A stretch of 64,000 nucleotides of DNA, from NCBI GenBank assembly GCA_963697565.1, contig CAVOOM010000008.1:310001-374000 (forward strand), in the 5' to 3' direction. Below are positions 53,212 to 63,894 of the stretch, piece by piece. The position numbers and the translations under genes were made by a program. Below the pieces are notes generated by a model. The model saw only the letters and a program-made list of their open reading frames with translations, ran no database searches and was not told the origin of the DNA. The stretch's first letter is position 1, and every line of letters starts with the position of its first letter. Source of the stretch: CAWFSE01 sp963697565 (GTDB taxonomy: Bacteria > Actinomycetota > Actinomycetes > CAVWCF01).

Positions 53212-54762
53212 GGCCGCCGGACCACCACGAGGGTGACGTCATCGGGCGCCCGCGACCCGGCGTGGGTCCGCACGGCGCCCTGCAGCCGTTCGAGCACCTC
53301 CGCGCTCGCCGCCCCTCCGGCGGTCTGCTGAGCGGCGAGTGCGCGCACGCCGTCGGGGCCGAGCTCCGCGCCCTCAGCGTCGCGGGCCTCGGTGGCCCCG
53401 TCGGTGGTGCAGACCAGGGCGCCGCCGGCGGGAAACGTCGCCTCGCCTGCAGACCAGCGGCCGCCGAAGGCCGAGAGCAGCGGTCCGGTCGGTGCGAGCT
53501 CGACCGAGGACCCGTCCGGGGCGCACAACCAGGCCGAGGGATGTCCGGCGTTGACCCAGCGGAGGGCCCCGCCGGAAGCCGGCAGCTCCACCAGCAGCGC
53601 GGTGGCCAGCGCCTCGCCCTGGAACAGCCCGCTGGCCCGTGCGAGGGCGTCGGCGATCGGGACCCCCTCGGCGAGATCGGCCCGCAGCAGGTCGCGCAGG
53701 CGCAGTGCCCCCAAGCCCGCCTCGACGCCGTGCCCGGCGATGTCGGCCACGACGAGGACGGTGGCGCCATCCGGCCGGTCGAGCAGGTCCCACCAGTCGC
53801 CGGCCAGGGCGCCCTCGGCCGGGACCACGGAGCCGGCCACCTCCCACCCGCGGGCCGAGGGGGCCGCCCGATGGTCGAGCTCGCCGCGCAGGTACGCCAC
53901 CAGGGGCGACTGCTGGGCGATCGCCTCCTCGGCGCGGGCCGACTCGTCAACACCGCTCAGCAGCCGAGTCCGCATCCGCTCGGCGTTCGACCCCATCTCG
54001 GCGATCTCGGTGGGACCCGAAGGGGTCAGCGGGTGCTCGAGGTCGCCGGCCGCCACGTTGGCCATCTGCGTCGACAGCCGGCGGGTCGGCAGCAGGATCC
54101 ACCGCCGCAGCAGCCAGGCCAGCAGCCCGACGGCCACCACGAGCACGACGGCCGCGGCCGCGAGGGCGCGCTGCAGCAGGGCGAGGGCCGCCGACCGCTC
54201 GTCTTGGGCGGCGGTGAAGGCGACGTCGGTGGCCTCGTCGAGGGCGTCGACGCTCACCCGGACCGCCAGGAAGGCCCGGCTGCCCGCGGTCGCACCTCGG
54301 CGGCCGACACCTCGCCACCGGATCGGATGGCGGCGATCTGCGGCTCGGCGTAGCCAGTGCGCCACGCGTCGAGGCTCGACCGACCGCCCCAATCCTGCGG
54401 GTGATCTCGGGCCCTCGGCGCCGGGGACCGCGGCCCAGTCGGTGCGCGCCGCCAGGGCCGCCATCGCGGCCAGCGAGCTGTCGGCCGCCGCGCGGCCGAC
54501 CTCGTACGGCTGGAGGAGGGGCACCCGGCCGACTCAACACGAACCCCTGGAGCCCGGTCTCCTGGTTGAGCACGGCGGAGCGCAGGTCCTTGCCCTCCAG
54601 TTGGAGCGGGAGGATGGACTCGTCGGCGAGGTCCGCCGCGTCCTGCAGCATGCCCATCGCCGAGGTGACCACCCGGGCGCCCAGCGCCAGCGCGAGCAGC
54701 ACGATCCCGAGCAAGACCAGGACCCGCGCCCGCAGCGATCGCACGCGGCGACCGTAGGGCAT
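53208..54762 (-). CDS. Sensor phosphatase: CHASE3, HAMP, SpoIIE/PP2C (frameshifts)
   Basis: About 515 residues after repair. From ATG 54762: a TM helix (VLVLLGIVLLALALGARVV), then a CHASE3-like sensor (SILPLQLEGKDLRS, NQETGLQGFVLSR). A shift near 54530 and probably two more between 54290 and 54420 lead to a second TM (ALAAAAVVLVVAVGLLAW), a HAMP-like linker (LPTRRLSTQMANVAAGDLEH) and a SpoIIE-type phosphatase domain with metal Asp in GDWWDLL, VVADIAGHGVEAGLGALRLR and the final APDDVTLVVVRRP. Such proteins act on anti-anti-sigma factors after extracytoplasmic input. The partner is not present nearby. Convergent with the kinase gene. Confidence 0.75.
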
Positions 54763-54858
54763 CGGACGACGTGCGCGGCGCAGGACGGGGCTACCCTCAC
54801 GAAGGCCCGGCGGCCCGCGCGGAGGGCGGCCGGACGACGAACGGCGGGAGGTGGCGCC

Positions 54859-56043
54859 ATGGGCGACCATGCGCCCGAACATGCGCCCCTCGTCGCCTCG
54901 GCCACCGATCGTCCGCCGCCGCTGCGGTTCGACCGCGCGGAACTCGCCGGCGCCGTGGCCGACCTCGGGGTCCTGGTGCCGATCGCGGTCGCGCTCATCG
55001 TGGCCAACGGGCTGTCGGCGACCGCCGTGCTGCTGCCGGCGGGGCTGCTGTACGTCGCCTCGGGCCTGGTCTACCGGCTGCCGATCCCGGTGCAGCCGCT
55101 GAAGGCGTTCGGCGTGATCGCCATCGCGCAGGGCCTGGGCGTGGCGGAGATCGCCGCCGGCGCCCTGCTGATGGGCGTCATCTTCCTGGCGCTCGGCCTG
55201 TCCGGGCTGATCGACCGTGCCGCCGGGCTCTTCCCCCGAGCGGTGGTCCGCGGGGTGCAGCTGTCGGTGGGGCTGCTCTTCTTCAAGCTCGCCTGGGGGC
55301 TGGTGGCCGAGCCCCCTGACGTCTTCGGCGACACGTGGCCGTCGGCCTGGATGATCCCCGCCACCGGCCTCCTCGTGGTGGTGGCGATCCTCGGCCGCCG
55401 GCACGCCGTGACGCTCGCGCTGGTCGGGATCGCCGCGGTGGTGGCCGCCGTGACCTACAGCGGGGCCTGGGAGTGGGGGCCGTCGGCGCTCGAGGCGCCG
55501 GCCCTGAGCGCCTCTGCGCTCGCGACGGCCGCCGTGGTGCTCGTGTTGCCCCAGCTGCCGTTGACCTTCACCAACTCGTGCGTGGCGGCGGCCGATGCCG
55601 CTCACGCGTACTTCGGGGCGGCGGCCGACCGGGTCCGGCCCGGACGGCTCGGGGTGAGCCTCGGCGCCGCCAACGTGCTGGCCGCCTCGATCGGCGGGAT
55701 GCCGGTCTGCCACGGCGCCGGCGGGCTGAGCGCCACCGAGGCTTCGGGGCGCGCACGGGCGGAGCCCCCATCGCGATGGGGGTCGCCCTGCTAGCCCTCG
55801 CCCTGGTCGCGGGCAACTCGCTGGCGGGGGTGCTCACCGGCTTCCCGCTGCCGATCCTGGCTGCCCTGGTGGCCGTCGCCGGGTTGCTCCACCTCACCTT
55901 GCTGACGCGACCTCCGCGGTCCCTGGGAGTGGGCGCTGGCCCTGGCCATCGGGGTCGCCGGGGTGTTCGGCTACCTGGCGGTCGCGGTGGTCGCCGGGGT
56001 GGCGCTGTGGTGGGGGGTGCGCGCGCTCAGAGCGCCCAGCTGA
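54859..56043 (+). CDS. MOT1-type molybdate/sulfate transporter (two frameshifts)
   Basis: About 394 residues after repair, ATG 54859. Two signature segments of the MOT1 family: RLPIPVQPLKAFGVIAIAQG and LPQLPLTFTNSCVAAADAAH; plus LGVSLGAANVLAASIGGMPVCHGAGGL. Roughly ten TM helices. Shifts near 55745 and 55912, after which helices LALVAGNSLAGVLTG and ALAIGVAGVFGYLAVAVVAGVALWW complete it to the stop 56043. It imports molybdate by family knowledge. The gene converges on ung with a 17-base overlap. Confidence 0.78.
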
Positions 56044-56702
56044 GCGGCGGGGCGCCCTGCTCGGCCAGCGACGCGTTGGCCCGGCTGAACGGCCGCGAGC
56101 CGAAGAACCCGCGATCGGCCGACATCGGGCTGGGGTGCGCGCTGGCGATCCGCGGGATCGAGCCCAGGGCAGGGGTCAGGGACTGGGCGTCGCGGCCCCA
56201 GAGGATCGCGACCAAGGGACCGCCCCGCGCGGCCAGGGCGGCGATCGCCCGGTCGGTCACGGCCTCCCAGCCGCGCCCGCGGTGCGAGCCGGGCTCACCC
56301 GGGCGCACGGTGAGGACGCGGTTCAGCAGCAGCACGCCCTCATCGGCCCAGGCCGACAGGTCGCCGTGCGCGGGTGCCGGCCGGCCGAGGTCCGCGGCGT
56401 ACTCGCGGTAGATGTTCTGCAGGCTGCGCGGCAGCGGTCGGGTCTCGGGCGACACCGAGAAACTACAGCCCCACCGCATGCCCGGGGGTCGGGTACGGGT
56501 CTTGCCCCACGATCAGCACGCGGACGTCGGCCAGCGGCCGCTGGAAGGCCCGCAGCACGCGGTCGCCCGCCGGCAGGTACCCGCGCCCGGCGGCGACCTC
56601 GGCGCGCAGGAAGTCGCCCATCGCGGCGATCTGCCCGGCCACCGGCTCCAGGGCCTGCGCCCAGTCGGCGGCCACCAGTTCGCTCAGCGGTCGGCCAGCC
56701 AC
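56027..56702 (-). CDS. ung: Uracil-DNA glycosylase, family 1 (one frameshift)
   Basis: About 225 residues after repair, GTG start 56702 (VAGRPLSELVAADWAQAL). The catalytic water-activating motif GQDPYPTPGHAVGL and the DNA-intercalating HPSPMSA are both present; LLLNRVLTVRPGEPGSH provides the third conserved segment. A shift near 56465 separates GHAVGL from SFSVSPETRPLPRSLQNIYREY. It excises uracil from DNA in base-excision repair. Overlaps the molybdate transporter stop by 17 bases on the opposite strand. Confidence 0.87.
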
Positions 56703-56734
56703 GGGGCGCGACCCTACCGGCCGCGCCGCCGCCC

Positions 56735-58769
56735 TCAGCCGGTCGTCCGGCCGGCCGTGAGGTCGTACACGGTGACCCCGTCGAGCGTGGTCTGCGTGAA
56801 CGTCTCCTCGACCCATGAGGTGATGGCGCTCGAGGCGCCGGACGCGCCGCCCCCGGGGCCGCCCATCCCGCCGGGGCCGCCGCGGCCACCCGTAGCCTCC
56901 GGCGATGAAGTAGTGGATCCGTCGGCCGCCACGAGGTCCTTGAACTCGGCCAGCGTCGGGGAGGGGTCCGACCCGTTGAAGCCACCGATGGCCAGCACTG
57001 ACGTTCCCGCCGCGAGCTGGTATCCGGCAGCGCTGTTGGCCCCCACGGCGGCGGCGACCCAGTCGTAGCGCTCAGCGTCCGCCTGGAGCGCCGCGGTGAT
57101 CGCGGCCCCCGGGGTGGACGCGTCGAGGAGGCCGCCGGCGCCGCCCGGCATCGCTCCGCCCGGCATCGCCGCCGCCCGGCATGACGCCGCCCGGCATCGC
57201 GCCGCCCGGGCAAGGTCGCCCCCCGGGCCAGGGCCGCCGGGCATCGCCCCGCCCACGGGCCCGCCCCGCCCTGCTCCAGCGATGGTGGGCCCGGCGAACG
57301 GGATTGAACCGGTATGCGGGCGTCGCGGCGGTGTCGATCGCGTACGCGGCGGGGCCGGCGAGTCCGGCGGCTACGCCGACGGCGCACGCCACTGCGGCGA
57401 GGCGCACCGGCAGCCATCGGCGAACGAGCAGAGCGAACGCCGCGCCCAGGCCGGCAAGAAGCGCCACGGGGCGCAGCCAGCTGACGAAGTCCGGACTCCG
57501 CCCGAGCAGCCACCACCCGGTGATGGCCGCGGTGGCCACCGCCGCGCCGAGCACGGCGTCGCCGAGCAGGTCGCGCCGCCGCCAGGCCGCGACCGCTCCG
57601 AGTCCCACCAGGGCGCCGATCGCGGGGGCGAGCGCCACGGCGTAGTACGCGTGGAAGATGCCCTGCATCAGGCTGAAGACGAGGCCGGTGACAACCAGCC
57701 AGCCGCCCCAGAGCAGCAGCGAGGCGCGCAGGGCGTCGGTGCGTGGCCGGCGGGCCGTCCAGACCAGGCCGGCCGCGCCCAGCAGCAGCGCTGTCGGGAT
57801 CAGCCAGGCGACCTGGCCGCCGACCTCGTCGCTGAACATCCGCAGCAGGCCGGTCTCGCCCCACATCCCGGCCCCCGGGTTGCCGCCGGGAACGACACTG
57901 CCGGCCTCATCTCCGGTCAGCCGCCCAAGGCCGTTGTAGCCCAGCGTGAGCTCGAGGATGCTGTTGGTCTGCGATCCGCCGATGTACGGCCGAGCGTCAG
58001 CCGGGATCACCGCGACGATCGCCACCCACCAGCCGGCCGCGGCGATCATGGCCCCCAGCGCGGCGAGCGACTGCCCGATCCGCCGGCCAAGGCCGGTCGG
58101 GGCGGCCAGCAGGTAGACCACCGCGAAGACCGGCAGCACGACGAACGCCTGCAGCATCTTGGCCAGGTAGGCAAAGCCGACCAGCGCCCCGGCCAGCACG
58201 ATCCACCGGGTCGAGGCGTGCTCAAGCGCCCGCACCAGGGCGTAGGCGGCGCAGGTCAGCAGGAGCACGAGAAGCGCATCGGGGTTGTTGAAGCGGAACA
58301 TCAGGACCGCGACCGGCGTGAGCGCCGCCACCGCCCCGGCCAGCAGGCCGGCCCCGGGGCCGGCCACCCGCTTGACGGCCGCGTACAGCACGCCGACCGT
58401 GGCGACGCCCATCAGCGCCTGCGGCGCCAACAGGCTCCAGGAGTTCACCCCGAAGATCCGCGCGGACAGCCCCATGACCCACAGCGAGGCGGGGGTCTTG
58501 TCGACGGTGATCGCGCCCGCGGCGTCGAACGAGCCGAAGAAGAACGCCGACCACGACTGCGTCGCGGACTGCACAGCGGCGGAGTAGTAGGCGTTCGCCC
58601 ATCCGGACGACCCGAGGTCCCAGAGGTAGAGCGCCCCCGTGGCCGCGAGCAGCACCGCCAAGGCGAGGCGCGCCCAGGCCGGATCGCGGACCGCCTCGAC
58701 CGCTCGGGTGTCGACGTCGGTCGGCTCGGCCTCCGCTAGCTCGGCCCCGGTCATCAGTGTCTCGGTCAT
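56735..58769 (-). CDS. GT39-type membrane glycosyltransferase (YkcB/ArnT-like), repetitive tail (frameshifts)
   Basis: About 675 residues after repair, ATG 58769. A dozen TM helices in the first 500 residues; N-terminal loop with the catalytic acidic region (GANAYYSAAVQSATQSW-like WANAYYSAAVQSATQSWSAF, then DAAGAITVDKTPASLW). The last 200 residues lie outside and include a Gly/Pro/Met repeat (units like MPGGA) around 57140-57295. Three frameshifts occur in or beside that tract, then a conserved C-terminal domain (YDWVAAAVGANSAAGYQLA, ITSWVEETFTQTTLDGVTVY). It uses polyprenyl-phosphate sugar made by the GT2-GtrA gene directly upstream to glycosylate envelope components. Start overlaps that gene by one base (TGATG). 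Confidence 0.8.
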
Positions 58770-60007
58770 CAGTGCGATCCCGTCGTCGTGGTGGGCTGCA
58801 GGTCGGCCGCGCGTCGTACTGCGGGGGTGAGCGCCCTGCGGCGGCCCGGGAAGATCCAGGCGCGGAACATCGCGAACCGCACCAAGGTGGCCGCGATGTT
58901 CGCGGCGGCGAGCACCGCGACCTCGAGGCCCCGGCCGGGGTCCGGGGCAAGGAGGTGCACGAGGGCCAGCGACCCCGCCGTCAGGATCAGCCCGACGGCG
59001 AAGGCCACCAGCCCCTTGGCCTGGTGGCGGAGCGCATGGGTGCGTCCCCGCACGTCAAACGTGAAGCGGCGGTTCACCGCCGTGTTGGCCAGCGCGGAGA
59101 TGCCCAGCGCGCAGGGCATTGGCCGCCTGAGGCGAGAGGCCGCGCCCTGAGCACCAGGTACAGGGCGGTGTAGAACGCCGTGCTGGCCAGGCCGACCAGC
59201 GCGAACCGGATCAGCTGGGGAAGCAGCCCGCGGGACTGCGGCGCATGTCGGTCCCGAACGGCGGCGCGGGAGGTGGCCGCGAGCTCGGGCAGCGGGAGTG
59301 AGCCGGTGACGATCCCGCGGCCGAGGCGGGCGACGCCGCGCAGGTCGGCGATCGCGGTGGGGAAGACGTCGACGCGGGAGTCGGGGTCGTCGACCCAATC
59401 GACCGGCACCTCATGGATCCGCAGCCCACAGCGCTGGGCGAGCACCAGCAGCTCGGTGTCGAAGAACCACGCCTCGTCCTTGACCAAGGGCAGCAGCGCG
59501 CGAGCCCGATCGGCCCGGATCGCCTTGAACCCGCATTGGGCGTCGGAGAACCGTGCCCAAAGGGCGGCCCGCAGCATCAGGTTGTACGACCGGGAGATCG
59601 AGCTCGCGCTTGGCCCCGCGGACGACCTGCGACCCTCGCGCCAGCCGGGTGCCGATCGCCAGGTCGCTGTGCCCCGAGACCAGCGGGGCGACGAGGGGCA
59701 GCAGCGCGTCGAGGTCCGTCGACAGGTCGATGTCCATGTAGGCGACCACGTCGGCGTCCGAGGCCAGCCACACCGCTTTGAGGGCCCGGCCGCGACCCTT
59801 CTGCTCCAGCCGGACGGCTCGCACCTCGGGCAGCTCTGCGGCCAGCCGCTGGGCGATGGACCACGTGGCGTCGGTGCTGGCGTTGTCCACGATGACGATG
59901 GCGGTCGAGAACGGGAACCCGGCCCGAAGGCGGTCGCTGAGCCGTCTGATGGAGTCCGCGAGGACGGCCTCCTCGTTGTGCACGGGCATCGCGATCTCGA
60001 TCTGCAT
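58769..60007 (-). CDS. GT2 glycosyltransferase fused to GtrA flippase (two frameshifts)
   Basis: About 412 residues after repair, ATG 60007. The GT2 domain has MPVHNEEAVLADSIRRLSD, IVIVDNASTDATWSI and MDIDLSTDLDALLPLV with the metal-binding DxD (Asp-Ile-Asp), and DAQCGFKAIRADRARALL, as in dolichyl-phosphate sugar synthases. After QLIRFALVGLASTAFYTALYL a GtrA domain of four helices follows (LGISALANTAVNRRFTF, KGLVAFAVGLILTAGSLALV). Shifts near 59610 and 59125. It loads a sugar on polyprenyl phosphate and the GtrA part is thought to flip it; the downstream GT39 enzyme uses it. Confidence 0.83.
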
Positions 60008-60078
60008 GGGGGATAGCGTGGCCGCGCCCGCTGCGACCCCTCGGCGCGGGCCGCCGGAGCCACCTGGGAGGTCCCGTC

Positions 60079-60882
60079 ATGTCGTCTGAGCCCGTTGCCG
60101 AGCGCGTCGTCACCGTCGAGCGCGACGGGCACGTGCTGCTCATCGGAGTGGACCGGGCCGCCAAGCGCAACGCCTGGAACATGGCGGTGATCGAGCAGAT
60201 GGCCGCTGCGTACGAGGTCTTGGCCGGCGACCCGGACCTGTGGGTCGGCGTCGTCTTCGGCCACGGCGACCACTTCTCGGCCGGCCTCGACCTGGCGGAG
60301 GTCGGGCCGGTCATCGCCGAGCACGGGGGCCAGGCGCTGTCGGGGGTTGGCTCCGTTGATCCCTTTGGGCTGTGGGGACCGCCCTGCCCGAAGCCGGTGG
60401 TCATCGCGCTGCAGGGCATCGCGTACACGCTGTCGATCGAGCTGGCGCTGGCCTCCGACGTGGTGGTGGCCGCCGACGATGTGCGCTTCCGCCAGCTGGA
60501 GATCGCCCGGGGCATCCTGCCGTTCGGCGGCGCCACCCTGCGCGCGGCCGAGCAGCTCGGGTGGGGCAACGCGATGCGCTACCTGCTCACCGCCGAGGAG
60601 TTCGGCGCGGATGAGGCATTGCGGATCGGCCTGGTGCAGGAGGTCGTGCCGGCCGGGCAGCAGCTCGACCGGGCGCGGGCCCTCGCGGGACTGATCGCCG
60701 AGCAGGCCCCGCTCGGGGTGCAGGCCACCTTGGCCAATGCCAGGGTCGCCCGGGATGAGGGGCACGCGGCCGCGGTCGCGCACCTCGCGGCGGTGCTCCC
60801 CGAGGTGCTCAACAGCGAGGACGCCGTCGAGGGCGTGCGCAGTTTCGTGGAGCGCCGCACCGCGACGTTCACGGGTCGCTAG
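60079..60882 (+). CDS. Crotonase superfamily protein (enoyl-CoA hydratase/isomerase)
   Basis: 267 residues, intact, ATG 60079 behind GGGAGGT. Crotonase fold: GVDRAAKRNAWNMAVIEQM, the oxyanion-hole segment GHGDHFSAGLDLAE, and KPVVIALQGIAYTLSIELALASD. One usual catalytic Glu position (in the ELALA region of hydratases) is IELAL with Glu, while the second Glu (in GILP) is at ARGILPFGG. Hydratase, isomerase or another acyl-CoA reaction cannot be separated. It ends overlapping the copA stop by 4 bases. Confidence 0.8.
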   Translation: MSSEPVAERVVTVERDGHVLLIGVDRAAKRNAWNMAVIEQMAAAYEVLAGDPDLWVGVVFGHGDHFSAGLDLAEVGPVIAEHGGQALSGVGSVDPFGLWGPPCPKPVVIALQGIAYTLSIELALASDVVVAADDVRFRQLEIARGILPFGGATLRAAEQLGWGNAMRYLLTAEEFGADEALRIGLVQEVVPAGQQLDRARALAGLIAEQAPLGVQATLANARVARDEGHAAAVAHLAAVLPEVLNSEDAVEGVRSFVERRTATFTGR

Positions 60883-63126
60883 GCGCGCGGCGCCTCGCCG
60901 GCCAGCGGCTGGAATCGCCGCAGCCGCAAGGAGTTCGTCACGACGAAGACCGATGAGAACGCCATCGCGGCCCCCGCGATCATCGGGTTGAGCAGCCCGG
61001 CCACGGCCAGCGGGATGGCGGCCACGTTGTAGGCGAACGCCCAGAACAGGTTGCCCTTGATGGTGCCCAGCGTGCGGCGCGACAACCGGATCGCGTCGGC
61101 GGCCGAGCGCAGGTCGCCGCGGACGAGGGTCAGGTCGCTCGCCTCGATCGCGGCGTCGGACCCGGTGCCCATCGCCAGGCCCAGGTCGGCCGCGGCGAGG
61201 GCGGCGGCGTCGTTGACGCCGTCGCCGACCATCGCCACCACCCGCCCCTCGGCCTGCAGATCGGCGACGACGCGCACCTTGTCCTCGGGGAGGACCTCCG
61301 CGATGACGTGCTGGATCCCGACCTCGGCGGCGACCGCGTGGGCGGCCCCCGCGTGGTCGCCGGTGAGCAGCACCGGTTCGAGGCCGAGGTCGCGCAGGGC
61401 CACCACGGCGTCCGCGCTGGTCGCCTTGACGGTGTCGGAGACGCAGACCAGGCCGCGCGCCCGCCCGTCCCACGCCACGGCGACCACGGTCGCGCCCTCG
61501 GCGCGCCGGGCGGCGGCCTGCGCCGCCAGATCGGCTGGGAGGTCGGACGCCCACTCCTCGGCCAGCCACTCGGGTCGGCCGACGGCGACCGCGTGCCCGT
61601 CGACGACACCGGTGACGCCGAGTCCGGTCGTGCTCGCGAAGCCCTCGACCGCGGCAAGTGGTTGAGGCGCGGCGGCGGCGATCGCCTGGGCGACCGGGTG
61701 GGCGCTGGCGTGCTCGACGGCCGCGGCGAGCGCGAGCACCTCGACCGGGTCCTCGCCGGCCGCGGCCAGCGGTGTCGGTGGCGGCCATCCGCCCGGTGGT
61801 CACGGTCCCGGTCTTGTCGAGCACGATGGTGTCGACGCGCCGGGTGTCCTCAAGCACCTCGGGGCCGCGGATCACGATGCCCAGCTGCGCGCCGCGGCCC
61901 GTGCCGACGAGCAGTGCGGTCGGCGTGGCCAGCCCCAGGGCGCACGGGCAGGCGATGACGAGGACCGACACGGCTGCGGTGAACGCCTGCTCGGTGTCGC
62001 CGGTCGCGATGAGCCAGCCCACCAGGGTGAGCAGCGCGATCACCAGCACGACCGGCACGAAGACCGCAGAGACGCGGTCGGCGAGGCGCTGGATCGGGGC
62101 CTTGCCGGATTGGGCCTGCTCGACGAGCCGGGCGATCTGCGCCAGCCGGGTGTCGGCGCCCACCCGGGTGGCGCGCACCACCAGCCGCCCGCCCGCGTTG
62201 ACGGTGGCGCCCGTGACGGGCGAGCCCGGGCCGACCTCGACCGGCATGCTCTCGCCGGTCAGCAGGGACTCGTCGACCGCGCTGCTGCCCTCCACCACGA
62301 CGCCGTCGGTGGCGACGGTGTCGCCGGGGCGCGCGAGGAAGAGGTCGCCGACCGCGAGCGCCTCGACCGGCACGCGCGTCTCGACCCCGTCGCGCACGAC
62401 GGCGACGTCCTTGGCGCCCAGGGTCAGCAGGGCGCGCACGGCGGCTCCCGAGGCGCGCTTGGCGCGGGCCTCGGCGTAGCGGCCGGCGAGCAGGAAGACC
62501 GTCACCACCGCGGCGACCTCGAAGTAGAGGTCGGCGCCCTCCGATCCGCCGGCGCCCGGCATGAGGTGGAAGGACATCCGCATGGAGGGATCGCCGGCGC
62601 CGCCCCACAGCAGCGCGTACACCGACCACGCGTAGGCGGCCGTGATCCCGAGCGAGACGAGGGTGTCCATCGTGGTGGAGCCGTGGCGCAGGTTGACCCA
62701 GGCCGCGCGGTGGAACGGCCAGGCGCCCCACACCACCACGGGCGTGGCGAAGGCGAGGGCCACCCACTGCCAGTAGTCGAACTGCAGCGCGGGGACCATC
62801 GAGAGCAGGGCGACCGGCACGGCCAGGGCCGCCGAGACGATCAGCCGGCGCCGGAGGTCGCCCTCCTCGGGTGAGCGTCCGTCGCCGCTCGGCGCAGGGG
62901 CCGGCAGCTGGGCGCCGTAGCCGGCGGCCTCGACGACCGCGACCAGCCGGTCCACGCCCACGTCGGGCGCCGCGACCACGGTGGCCTTCTCGGTGGCGTA
63001 GTTGACCGTCGCCGCCACGCCCGGAACCCGGTTGAGCTTCTTCTCGATCCGGGCGGCGCACGAGGCGCAGGTCATGCCGGAGACCTCCAGCACGACCGTG
63101 CGCCCGGGCGTGCCCGGTTCGGCCAT
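60879..63126 (-). CDS. copA: CopA, Cu(I)-exporting P1B-type ATPase (one frameshift)
   Basis: About 748 residues after repair, ATG 63126. One N-terminal heavy-metal domain (VSGMTCASCAARIEKKL), CPC in the sixth TM (VIACPCALGLATPTALL), phosphorylation site DKTGTVTTG, TGES loop (LLTGESMPVEVG), and after a shift near 61770 the N-domain EHASAHPVAQAI, hinge VGDGVNDAAAL and the last TMs (GNLFWAFAYNVAAIPLAVAG, MAFSSVFVVTNSLRL). The CPC plus Asn/Met/Ser set indicates Cu(I) specificity. It exports cytoplasmic copper. The start is 2 bases from the CopZ stop, so both are co-transcribed. Confidence 0.88.
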
Positions 63127-63128
63127 GC

Positions 63129-63338
63129 TCAGCCGGCCAAGGCGTAGCCGGCCTCGTCGACGGCGGCGGCCACGTCGGCGGGGTCGAGCGGGCCTGCGCT
63201 GGTCACGGTGACCGCGCCATCGGCCAAGGAGACCTGCACGTCGCTCACGCCGGCCAGCGCGGTGAGCTCATCGGTGACGGCCTGCACGCAGTGGCCGCAG
63301 GTCATGCCGGTCACGGTGTAGGTGGCGGTGGTGGGCAT
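63129..63338 (-). CDS. copZ: CopZ-like copper chaperone, heavy-metal-associated domain
   Basis: 69 residues from ATG 63338 behind GAGAGGAAG. A single HMA domain: TVTGMTCGHCVQAVTDELT with the Cu(I)-binding Cys pair C-x2-C, and the second half VSDVQVSLADGAVTVTSAG. It carries copper to CopA; the gene is immediately upstream of copA. The 77-base gap before the CBS gene shows no CsoR-like operator, unlike the DUF302 and Cys-peptide genes. Confidence 0.88.
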   Translation of the reverse strand: MPTTATYTVTGMTCGHCVQAVTDELTALAGVSDVQVSLADGAVTVTSAGPLDPADVAAAVDEAGYALAG

Positions 63339-63415
63339 GGCTTCCTCTCGAGTCGCGGCACTCGCTGAACGCGGCGCCCGGGAGGAGTATTCCGGTCGCG
63401 GCCGGGCCCGCAGGC

Positions 63416-63802
63416 TCAGCCCTCGTCGAGCGAGGTGAGGTAGACCCGGACCAGGTCGCGCATCGAGACGATCCCGACGACCTCGCCGTCCTCCATCACC
63501 ACCAGGTGGCGGAAGCCGCCGCGCATCATCGCCTGCCCGGCGTGCTCCAGCGTCCATTCCGGCGAGGCGTAGACGATCTCCGGGGTGAGGTGGGCCCGGG
63601 CGGTCTCCAGATCGGCGTCCTCGCCTGCGGCGATCGCGATCAGGATGTCGCGCTCGGTCAGGATGCCCACGCCGGTCCCGTCATGGTCCTCGACCACGGC
63701 GGCGCCGACCCGGCGCGAGGCCATCATCTGGGCGACCGACCGCAGGCTGTGGTCGGGACCGACGGAGAGCACCATGGCCGACATCGCATCTCGAACGATC
63801 AC
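63416..63802 (-). CDS. Tandem CBS domain protein
   Basis: 128 residues from GTG 63802. Two CBS repeats: VRDAMSAMVLSVGPDHSLRS with VVEDHDGTGVGILTERDILIA, then ASPEWTLEHAGQAMMRGG with VVMEDGEVVGIVSMRDLVRVY. Stand-alone CBS pairs sense adenine nucleotides or SAM and bind partners. Nothing identifies the target here. An ATG at 63784 is an alternative. Divergent from the truncated gene at 63895. Confidence 0.82.
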   Translation of the reverse strand: MIVRDAMSAMVLSVGPDHSLRSVAQMMASRRVGAAVVEDHDGTGVGILTERDILIAIAAGEDADLETARAHLTPEIVYASPEWTLEHAGQAMMRGGFRHLVVMEDGEVVGIVSMRDLVRVYLTSLDEG

Positions 63803-63894
63803 CTGCCCATCGTGGAGCCCGAGACGGCAACGGACAACCCCTTCCGCGGGATTGCCTGCTCGCCGCCCGAAGCCCCACCTGGCACGATGCGGGC

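Noticed and set aside
59074..63126. Single 1350-codon frame spanning copA and the GT2-GtrA gene
   Set aside because: It joins two unrelated genes through antisense sequence of the crotonase gene because of a frameshift in copA. The CopA sequence resumes in another frame and stops at 60879.
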